Assembly: GCA_046046455.1 (NCBI GenBank)
Contig: JBJOJS010000001.1
Coordinates: forward strand, 1-42,958
DNA length: 42,958 bases
Reading direction: 5' to 3'
DNA from: Mxb001 sp046046455
GTDB lineage: Bacteria > Actinomycetota > Actinomycetes > S36-B12
The first letter of the stretch is position 1. The number at the start of each line of letters is the position of its first letter. A model generated the notes under the pieces. The model was not told where the DNA came from, ran no database searches, and saw only the letters and a program-made list of their open reading frames with translations. Below are positions 37,037 to 42,958 of the stretch, one piece after another. The translations under genes and the position numbers were made by a program.

Positions 37037-37708
37037 TCAGCCGCGCATCGACTTCGGGATCTTGCCGCCCTTCGGCAGCGGTCCCTTAGGGATCGGCACG
37101 GGGGAGTCCTTCTTGCTGAAGGCATCCAGGCGGCGGCGTACATCGGTGACCTCGGCAGGGCGCAGGGCGCGGGGAAGCCTGTTGAGCTCGCGCTGCACCT
37201 TGGAGACCGAGAGCTGATCGGCGTCGGTGCCCACCTGGATCTCGTAGATCGGTACCTCGGGCAGCCAGCGCGCAGTCTTCTTGCGCTCGTTGGCGAGCAG
37301 GTGAGTCACGCGCTGCGCGGGGCCTTCGCCCACCAGGATCACGCCGGGGCGACCCACGACGCGCGAGACGATGTCGGAGTTCTTGGTGACCGCGACGGCG
37401 GGCGTGATGCTCCAGTTGCCGCGCATCTGCTGGATGACGGCGACGGCCGCTCCGGCCTGACCCTCGATCTGGGTGTAGGCGGCGTTCATGGCTCGACGGC
37501 TGAACCAGTAGGTCATCGCCAGCAGGCCGACAGGCAGGCCGATGAGAATGCCGGTGAGCCAGTTGAGGAAGAACGACACGGGTACGGCGACCAGGGCCGT
37601 CACGCCGATGAAGATGGCGAGCATCTCCAGGCCCACCCAGCGGTGCACCTTGCGGGTGAGCGTGAAGTTCTCCCTCAGGGAGCTGAGATACCCGCGGATC
37701 TTGGACAT
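37037..37708 (-). CDS. DUF4191 family membrane protein
   Basis: A 223-residue protein starting MSKIRGYLSSLRENFTLTRK. Two membrane helices lie at about residues 29-72 (GLEMLAIFIGVTALVAVPVS, then TGILIGLPVGLLAMTYWF), followed by a cytosolic domain with MRGNWSITPAVAVTKNSDIV and SRVVGRPGVILVGEG. The family is restricted to actinobacteria and always near lipA and glnA1 (Rv2219); the function is unknown. The basic C-terminus ends KGPLPKGGKIPKSMRG. A TACCCT box stands 6 nt before the ATG. Confidence 0.88.
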   Translation of the reverse strand: MSKIRGYLSSLRENFTLTRKVHRWVGLEMLAIFIGVTALVAVPVSFFLNWLTGILIGLPVGLLAMTYWFSRRAMNAAYTQIEGQAGAAVAVIQQMRGNWSITPAVAVTKNSDIVSRVVGRPGVILVGEGPAQRVTHLLANERKKTARWLPEVPIYEIQVGTDADQLSVSKVQRELNRLPRALRPAEVTDVRRRLDAFSKKDSPVPIPKGPLPKGGKIPKSMRG

Positions 37709-37714
37709 GCGTGA

Positions 37715-37720
37715 AGGGTA
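37715..37720 (-). promoter_or_regulatory. -10 box (TACCCT) of the DUF4191 gene, leaderless
   Basis: TACCCT on the minus strand, 6 nt before the ATG at 37708. Confidence 0.6.
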
Positions 37721-37741
37721 TCCACCCTCCCTGGGGCGGCC

Positions 37742-38296
37742 CTACATGCCCGTGGGGGCTATGACCCGGACCTCGTCTCCGGCCCGGACCGGACCGGGCC
37801 GCTCGACCCAGGCGGTGATCCCGCGCCGGTCCCAGGCAGCCTTGGGGAAGCGTTCCGCCGGGCTGCCATAGCGGGCCTGGACCATGCGCCCCGCGATCGT
37901 GCACGGGGTATTGAGCCCGCCGGTCATGAGCACCGCGCCGCTCGCGAAGACGAGGCGCGACATCGGCGCCAGAGAGGTGAGGTGAGGGATGCCCGACGTG
38001 CAGATGTTGTCCGCGATAGTGCCGGGTGCCAGCTCCTCGATGTCGAGACCAGACGCGATCTCGGCGAGTTCGGCCGCATCGACGATCGACAGCTGCCGGT
38101 GGTTGCGGATCTCCGTGCCGCGCGCGAAGACTTCCTTCTGCCGAGTGTCCGACGACATCGTCACGCCGTGATGGCGATCACCTATCGCACCGCCCCAGTC
38201 CAACTCGAGTGCGGGTACGGCGACGGGCGTGTCTGAGCCTTCTGGCCAGACATGCGTGGCGACCACCACGCCGACGGCGATCGGAGAGACCGTCAC
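37742..38296 (-). CDS. MOSC-domain protein
   Basis: A 184-residue beta-rich protein. MOSC features are GDRHHGVTMSSD near residue 40, RNHRQLSIVDAAELAEIA, the GTIADNICTSGI segment and a conserved Cys in NTPCTIAGRMV. MOSC domains carry sulfur for molybdenum-cofactor enzymes or act on N-hydroxylated substrates; stand-alone bacterial ones are mostly uncharacterised. The GTG start overlaps the lipA stop as GTGA, so it belongs to the lipB-lipA operon. Sulfur chemistry is a plausible common theme with LipA, but that is speculation. Confidence 0.88.
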   Translation of the reverse strand: MTVSPIAVGVVVATHVWPEGSDTPVAVPALELDWGGAIGDRHHGVTMSSDTRQKEVFARGTEIRNHRQLSIVDAAELAEIASGLDIEELAPGTIADNICTSGIPHLTSLAPMSRLVFASGAVLMTGGLNTPCTIAGRMVQARYGSPAERFPKAAWDRRGITAWVERPGPVRAGDEVRVIAPTGM

Positions 38297-39219
38297 GACG
38301 ACTGCTTCGCCTCGCGTGCGGCGACGGCGTCGGAGTAGAGCCGTCCGGCGCGGTAACTCGAGCGCACCAGTGGGCCGCTCATGACGCCCACGAACCCAAC
38401 GGCACGGGCACGATCGGCCCACGCGACGAAGTCGTCCGGGGGCACCCAGCGCTCCACCGGGTGGTGGCGCGGCGTGGGCCGCAGATACTGCGTGATCGTG
38501 ATGAGGTCGCAGCCGGCTGCATGGAGGTCGACGAGCGCCTCGTCCACCTCCTCGTCGGTTTCGCCCAGGCCCAGGATGAGGTTGCTCTTGGTCACCAGTC
38601 CCGCATCGCGTGCCTGGGTGATCACGTCGAGTGAGCGGTCGTATCGGAACGCCGGGCGGATGCGCTTGAAGATACGGGGCACGGTCTCGAGGTTGTGCGC
38701 CAGAACACTGGGTGCGGCCGCGAAGACCTCGCCCAGCAGCACCGGATTGGCGCTGAAGTCGGGGATCAATACCTCGACGCCGCAGTCGGGGTTCAGCTCG
38801 CGGATGAGGCGCACCGTCTCGGCGTAGAGCCAGGCGCCCTCGTCCGCGAGATCATCGCGCGCGACTCCGGTCACCGTGGCGTAGCGCAGCCCCATCGTGC
38901 GCACGGACTCCGCGACACGACGCGGCTCGTCACGGTCGAGCGGTGCGGGCTTGCCGGTATCGATCTGGCAGAAGTCGCACCGACGCGTGCACTGCTCGCC
39001 ACCGATGAGGAACGTCGCCTCGCGGTCCTCCCAGCACTCGTAGATGTTGGGACAGCCTGCCTCCTGGCAGACCGTGTGCAGGCCCTCGCGCTCGACTAGC
39101 GAGCGCACGGCGGTGAACTCCGGGCCCGTGCGCAGGCGCGTCTTGATCCACTCGGGCTTGCGCTCGATCGGGGTCGCGGCGTTCTTGACCTCGAGGCGCA
39201 GCAACTTCCGCTCGGTCAT
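38293..39219 (-). CDS. lipA: lipoyl synthase
   Basis: Radical SAM enzyme of 308 residues that inserts two sulfurs into octanoyl-lysine to make lipoyl groups. The auxiliary cluster cysteines are in TVCQEAGCPNIYECWED, and the radical SAM CxxxCxxC is CTRRCDFCQID. The C-terminal RSSYRAG motif supplies the conserved serine ligand. The ATG at 39219 overlaps the lipB stop (ATGA); the frame is open further upstream inside lipB but unrelated there. It matures the E2 subunits used by AceE and related complexes. Confidence 0.97.
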   Translation of the reverse strand: MTERKLLRLEVKNAATPIERKPEWIKTRLRTGPEFTAVRSLVEREGLHTVCQEAGCPNIYECWEDREATFLIGGEQCTRRCDFCQIDTGKPAPLDRDEPRRVAESVRTMGLRYATVTGVARDDLADEGAWLYAETVRLIRELNPDCGVEVLIPDFSANPVLLGEVFAAAPSVLAHNLETVPRIFKRIRPAFRYDRSLDVITQARDAGLVTKSNLILGLGETDEEVDEALVDLHAAGCDLITITQYLRPTPRHHPVERWVPPDDFVAWADRARAVGFVGVMSGPLVRSSYRAGRLYSDAVAAREAKQSS

Positions 39220-39863
39220 GCGACCGACCCTACGGCGAGGTCGAGTTCGCGCAGGGCGTGACCCTCGACGATCGGCAGCATCTCCTCCACGGTCACATCG
39301 CGTCCGAGCTCCCAGGACAGGCTTGTCACGGACGCGTCGCGGATACCGCACGGCACGATGCGATCGAACGCCGTCATGTCGCAGTCGCAGTTGAGTGCGA
39401 ACCCGTGGAGCGTCACTCCCTGGGCCACGCGCACCCCGATGGCCGCAACCTTGCGGTCGGGCCCGCGATCGTCGGCCGTCACCCACACGCCGCTGCGGCC
39501 TTCGACGCGGGTCGTGGCGAGCCCCACGTCGAAGCAGGACGCGATGATCGCGCTCTCCAGCCGCCGGACGTGTGCGACGACGTCCAGGGGCATCGGCAAT
39601 CGCACGATGGGGTAGCCGACGAGCTGGCCGGGGCCGTGCCAGGTGATCTTGCCCCCGCGGTCGACGTCGATGACCGGCGTACCGTCGACGGGTCGTTCGA
39701 CAGCCTCGGTACGTCGTCCCGCGGTGTAGACGGGTGGATGCTCCAGCAGGAGCAGGGCTCCATCAGAAGCGCCCGAGACGACATCGCCGTGGCGCTCCCG
39801 CTGGAGGTCCCACGCTGAGGCGTAGTCCACCGGGGCTGGGCCCAGGCGCTCCACCGAGATCAC
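39216..39863 (-). CDS. lipB: octanoyltransferase
   Basis: Moves octanoate from ACP to lipoyl domains. At 215 residues it is the family length. Motifs: HGDVVSGASDGALLLLEHPP near the N-terminus, GGKITWHGPGQLVGYPIV, the catalytic Lys in DRKVAAIGVRVAQGVTLHGF and catalytic Cys in IVPCGIRDASVTSL. The GTG start follows TACGCT by 6 nt (leaderless). It begins the lipB-lipA-MOSC operon and draws its octanoyl-ACP from the FasII system encoded at the other end of this window. Confidence 0.96.
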   Translation of the reverse strand: MISVERLGPAPVDYASAWDLQRERHGDVVSGASDGALLLLEHPPVYTAGRRTEAVERPVDGTPVIDVDRGGKITWHGPGQLVGYPIVRLPMPLDVVAHVRRLESAIIASCFDVGLATTRVEGRSGVWVTADDRGPDRKVAAIGVRVAQGVTLHGFALNCDCDMTAFDRIVPCGIRDASVTSLSWELGRDVTVEEMLPIVEGHALRELDLAVGSVA

Positions 39864-39869
39864 CCCTGC

Positions 39870-39892
39870 AGCGTAGTCCCGCGCGATAGCGT
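39870..39892. promoter_or_regulatory. divergent -10 boxes for lipB (minus) and the MMPL gene (plus)
   Basis: TACGCT on the minus strand (39870-39875) is 6 nt from the lipB GTG. TAGCGT on the plus strand (39887-39892) gives a start near 39899 and a 39-nt leader for the MMPL gene, which has a GAGGAG site. Confidence 0.55.
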
Positions 39893-39937
39893 CTGCCCCA
39901 CCCCGGGACGAGCCCGCGGGGTGACGTGAGGAGTGCC

Positions 39938-42310
39938 ATGGGGCCGCTGTCCGACTGGGCGATTCGCCGTCCGGTTGCCGCGCTCATCGCCTGGGCACTC
40001 GCCATCGTCGGCGTAGGAGCGCTTGCCTTCACCCTCGACGGGAAGTTCAACGATTCGTTCTCGCTGCCCAACACGCAATCAGCCCTGGCACAGAACTTCC
40101 TCGAGGAGGTCTCGACCCAGGACGCGAACTCCAACAGCGCCACGGTCGTCTGGTCACCGACATCCGGGACCGTCGACGACGAGGCGGTGAAGGCACAGAT
40201 CGACGCGCTGCTCGCCAAGGTGGCCGGCGTTCAGGGGGTCACCTGCATCACCTCTCCCTACGGCAAGGAGTACGGCCCGAGCTGCCCCAAGAAGGGGTCG
40301 GCCGCCCCGGACTTCCCGCCCGGCACGCCTCCGGAGTTCGCCAAGCAGGTCAGGGAGGCCTTCGCCAACGGCACCACCGACGTCACCTTCCCGGAGGGCA
40401 CCCCGGAGGCCGCGCAGAAGCAGTTGGTCGACCTGCTCAAGGCGAACAAGGCCGCCAAGGAAGCGACGTCCACGATCAGCAAGGACGGTACCGTCGCCTA
40501 CGCCACGGTGACCTTCACCGGTGCCGGGCCCGCGGTCGCCAACGCCGCGCAGGCGGATGCCTTCGTCTCCGCAGTGGCTGCCGCCAACACACCCACGCTC
40601 CAGGTCGGTGCGACGGGTCAGATCCTCACGGCCGCGCAGGGCGGCCCGGGATCCAGCGAGGGGGTCGGCATCCTCGCGGCGATCATCATCCTCATCATCC
40701 TCTTCGGCAGCCTCGTCGCTGCCGGCCTGCAGATCGTGGTCGCCGTCGTCGGCCTCCTCGTCGGCCAGCTCCTCATCCTCGTCATCGCGCGCGTCCTCGA
40801 TGTCGCGTCGTTTGCGCCGCAACTGGCGTCGATGATCGGTCTGGGCGTCGGCATCGACTACTCGCTCTTCATCCTCAACCGCTTCCGACAGGAGACACTC
40901 GCGGGCAAGGAGCCGAAGGAGGCTATCCGCACGGCCGTGCGGACCGCCGGACGTGCCGTGCTCTTCGCCGGTAGCACCGTCATCATCGCGCTGCTCGGCC
41001 TCTTCGTCCTCGGAGTGTCGTTCTTCTACGGTCTTGCGATCGCGGCGGCTGCCACCGTCTTGGTCGTCATGCTCGCCGCACTCATCCTGCTGCCGGCGGT
41101 CGCGAGCCTGCTCGGCAAGCACACCCTCGGACTGCGCATGCCGTGGGCACGTCACCCCACGATGAAGCCGCTCGATGAGAGCAGGTGGGCGGGATATGGC
41201 GCCTTCCTGCAGAAGGCGCCCTGGCTCACCGGGCTGCTCGCGCTCGGACTCGTCGTCCTGCTGGCCATCCCGGCGTTCAGCATCCGACAAGGCTTCCCGG
41301 ACAACGGCAGTGCCGCTCCGGGCAGCACCGCGCGCATCGGCTATGACCTGATGAGCAAGGGCTTCGGCCCCGGCGTCAACGGGCCCTTCTTCGTCGCTGT
41401 GACGCTGCCTGTGCCCCTCGATGACACGGCGCTCACCAAGACGGTCGAAGCCCTGGCCGCCACCGAGGGTGTGGCATCGACCATCCCCAACACCGAGATG
41501 CTGCCGCTCTACAAGACGGCGACGATCGGCGGCAAGAACAGTCCCTTCAGCGAGAGCGGCATCGTCACCAGCGTGCTGGTGCAACCGACGACGGCACCGG
41601 ATGACCCGGCGACCAACGCTCTCCTCACGCGCCTGCGCACGACCACCTCCGAGGCGATTGCGCCGACGGGCGCGGCGATCTACGTCGGCGGCACGCAGGC
41701 GGTGACGCAGGACTTCACCAACGTCCTCATCAGCGTGCTTCCCCTCTTCCTCCTCGTCGTGATCGGACTGGGCTTCATCGCACTCTTCCTGCTCTTCCGC
41801 TCGCTGCTCATCCCGCTCACCGCCGCGGTGACGAGTCTGCTCAGTTTCGCGGCGGCCCTCGGGGTCACCGTGGCGGTCTTCCAGTGGGGCTGGGGTGCGA
41901 GCCTCATCGGCGTCGCGACGACAGGGCCCATCCTGCCCTTCCTTCCCATCATGGTCTTCGCGATCCTCTTCGGCCTATCGATGGACTACGAGGTCTTCCT
42001 CGTCTCGCGCATGCAGGAGGGATGGCACGAGACGGGTGACAACCGCGAGGCGGTGCGCCACGGCCTGGCGGGCTCGGGCAAGGTCGTCGTCGCGGCGGCG
42101 CTCATCATGAGCTCGGTGTTCCTCGCCTTCGTGCCTATGCCCAACGACACGATCAAGCTCTTCGGCGTCGCACTCGCCTCGGCGGTCATCATCGACGCCT
42201 TCATCGTGCGCCTCGTCCTGGTGCCGAGCGTGATGTCGATGTTCGGCCGGGCCAACTGGTGGCTGCCCGGCTGGCTCGCCCGCCGCCTGCCCAACTTCAG
42301 CGTCGAATGA
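39938..42310 (+). CDS. MMPL-family transporter
   Basis: About 790 residues, RND/MMPL type with two repeats of a membrane helix, a large extracytoplasmic domain and five or six more helices. The first helix is RRPVAALIAWALAIVGVGAL. The paired charged motifs are GVGIDYSLFILNRFRQE (about 304-320) and GLSMDYEVFLVSRMQEGW (about 679-696), the proton-relay Asp-Tyr pairs of MMPLs. It exports lipids, peptides or drugs; the substrate is unknown. ATG 39938 with GAGGAG 4 nt upstream is preferred to a GTG at 39926. The next gene overlaps its stop by 4 nt. Confidence 0.94.
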   Translation: MGPLSDWAIRRPVAALIAWALAIVGVGALAFTLDGKFNDSFSLPNTQSALAQNFLEEVSTQDANSNSATVVWSPTSGTVDDEAVKAQIDALLAKVAGVQGVTCITSPYGKEYGPSCPKKGSAAPDFPPGTPPEFAKQVREAFANGTTDVTFPEGTPEAAQKQLVDLLKANKAAKEATSTISKDGTVAYATVTFTGAGPAVANAAQADAFVSAVAAANTPTLQVGATGQILTAAQGGPGSSEGVGILAAIIILIILFGSLVAAGLQIVVAVVGLLVGQLLILVIARVLDVASFAPQLASMIGLGVGIDYSLFILNRFRQETLAGKEPKEAIRTAVRTAGRAVLFAGSTVIIALLGLFVLGVSFFYGLAIAAAATVLVVMLAALILLPAVASLLGKHTLGLRMPWARHPTMKPLDESRWAGYGAFLQKAPWLTGLLALGLVVLLAIPAFSIRQGFPDNGSAAPGSTARIGYDLMSKGFGPGVNGPFFVAVTLPVPLDDTALTKTVEALAATEGVASTIPNTEMLPLYKTATIGGKNSPFSESGIVTSVLVQPTTAPDDPATNALLTRLRTTTSEAIAPTGAAIYVGGTQAVTQDFTNVLISVLPLFLLVVIGLGFIALFLLFRSLLIPLTAAVTSLLSFAAALGVTVAVFQWGWGASLIGVATTGPILPFLPIMVFAILFGLSMDYEVFLVSRMQEGWHETGDNREAVRHGLAGSGKVVVAAALIMSSVFLAFVPMPNDTIKLFGVALASAVIIDAFIVRLVLVPSVMSMFGRANWWLPGWLARRLPNFSVE

Positions 42311-42651
42311 TCCCCGACCTGCCGCGCGGGGCTGTCGCGGTGATCTTCCACTCGGTACGCCGCAGCGACCCATCCTCAGGACTCGCTGCCGATGTCTATG
42401 GCTATGCGTCGATGGCGGATGCGATGGGAGCGCTCGCCGCGGAGCAGCCCGGCTACCTGGGTGTGCGATCCGTGCGCGATCCGCAGACGGGCGAGGGCAT
42501 CACGGTGTCCTACTGGCGCGATGACGCCAGCGCTCGCTCGTGGAAGCAGGTCGCGGAGCACCTCGAGGCGCAGCGCCGCGGCCGCGAGGAGTGGTACTCC
42601 GAGTACGAGGTCGTCGTCGCCGAGGTCATCCGCGCGTACAGGACGGACTGA
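42307..42651 (+). CDS. ABM-fold (antibiotic biosynthesis monooxygenase-like) protein
   Basis: A 114-residue ferredoxin-like protein. VAVIFHSVRRSDPSSG, the AAEQPGYLGVRSVRDPQTGE strand-turn and ITVSYWRDDASARSWKQVAE match the ABM/dimeric alpha-beta barrel pattern; the W-D-SW motif and YEVVVAEVIRAY end are typical. Such proteins are small monooxygenases or haem-binding stress proteins. The ATG overlaps the MMPL stop as ATGA, so the pair is cotranscribed. A terminator-like repeat follows. Confidence 0.85.
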   Translation: MIPDLPRGAVAVIFHSVRRSDPSSGLAADVYGYASMADAMGALAAEQPGYLGVRSVRDPQTGEGITVSYWRDDASARSWKQVAEHLEAQRRGREEWYSEYEVVVAEVIRAYRTD

Positions 42652-42662
42652 TCGCCTACGCG

Positions 42663-42717
42663 AACGACGCGTTGTCGCGCCGTTTACGGTACGTCGATCT
42701 GACGAAGCGTCGTTTTT
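42663..42717 (+). terminator. possible terminator after the ABM gene
   Basis: AACGACGC (42663-42670) and GCGTCGTT (42707-42714) pair over 8 bp, with a CCGT/ACGG hairpin in the long loop, followed by TTT. The loop is long for a terminator, so this is uncertain. Confidence 0.4.
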
Positions 42718-42750
42718 GCCTCACGATCGGACTGGCTCGAGCTCGTGGGA

Positions 42751-42958
42751 CTAGGCCTGAATCGACCCGACCGGCAGGCGCGTCTCCACGACCTCGCCCG
42801 CGACGCGCTCGACCCGGTACGCCGCGGGACCAGACGCCGCATCGACCTCGAGATCCGCGATGACCCGGACGGCCTCGTCACCCTCGTAGAGGATGCCGAT
42901 CCGGTCGTCTGTCGCGTAGGAGGTGGGGAGCAGTCCGTCGCCGACGACGCGCTGCAGC
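42751..42958 (-). CDS. hypothetical protein, C-terminal fragment
   Basis: Sixty-eight codons of an open frame entering from the right edge and ending at TAG 42751-42753. The visible end includes GLLPTSYATDDRIGILYEG, DEAVRVIADLEVDAASGPAA and YRVERVAGEVVETRLPVG, a beta-rich, acidic C-terminus. Codon use is like the neighbours (strong third-position G/C), and no other frame here is convincing. I do not recognise the family. It is convergent with the ABM gene. Confidence 0.65.
   Translation of the reverse strand, partial: LQRVVGDGLLPTSYATDDRIGILYEGDEAVRVIADLEVDAASGPAAYRVERVAGEVVETRLPVGSIQA

Noticed and set aside
40154..41584. Open frame of 476 codons opposite the MMPL gene
   Set aside because: Extremely Asp/Glu/Arg-rich antisense shadow of membrane codons; no family match.

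Overview
This is a high-GC (roughly two-thirds G+C by eye) actinobacterial chromosome segment made almost entirely of vertically inherited core genes. The evidence is the gene content and order: aceE, a PucR-type fasR, fabD-fabH-acpP-fabF-accD, DUF3052, ahpE, NIF3, a CT398-type zinc-ribbon protein, RNase H/phosphatase, panB, glnA2, glnE, glnA1, an RDD protein, DUF4191, lipA and lipB. From memory this matches, in order, the Mycobacterium tuberculosis Rv2217-Rv2247 region, with losses and insertions. An F420-dependent NADP reductase, a polyphosphate glucokinase and an actinobacterial FasII operon with its own regulator also fit Actinomycetes. I cannot name the genus.

Layout. 1-9260 is a minus-strand block for carbon entry into fatty acids: aceE (pyruvate dehydrogenase E1), a ferritin-like/VIT iron transporter, fasR, then fabD, fabH, acpP, fabF and the start of an acyl-CoA carboxylase carboxyltransferase. 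fabD carries an unusual C-terminal BCCP-like domain in which the biotin lysine is replaced. 9484-11354 holds DUF3052, an unrecognised protein and ahpE, followed by a strong terminator, a repeat-rich gap and tRNA-Val(UAC). 11793-14532 is a tightly overlapped NIF3, CT398, RNase H/phosphatase operon. yaaA, the RNase P RNA gene and an orphan ParA ATPase follow. 16812-19508 is a minus-strand run (map, ppgK, MarR, DUF1801-MORN). 19599-20206 has a small conserved protein and a lysine-rich histone-like protein. 20345-25766 has an MFS exporter divergent from npdG, then panB, then a DHA2 exporter with its TetR regulator.

25741-36279 is nitrogen metabolism: nadE, glnA2, glnE and glnA1. glnA1 has the adenylylatable Tyr that GlnE modifies, whereas GlnA2 lacks it. 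Candidate GlnR boxes lie in front of both glutamine synthetase genes. The glnE-glnA1 junction is interrupted by an accessory set: a PLP decarboxylase, a small membrane protein and a sulfotransferase-like protein. 36460-39863 holds an RDD protein, DUF4191, MOSC, lipA and lipB; the lipoate genes serve the E2 partners of aceE-type complexes. 39938-42651 is an MMPL transporter overlapped by an ABM-fold protein, and the window ends in a partial unknown gene.

A recurring signal is a TAnnnT-like -10 box exactly 6 nt (once 7) before an ATG/GTG, seen at about a dozen genes and matching the 5' end of the RNase P RNA. This implies widespread leaderless transcription and settles several start codons. Local duplications at start sites (aceE/VIT, ahpE, glnE) are a second recurring oddity. 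No CRISPR array, insertion sequence, integrase or prophage was seen.
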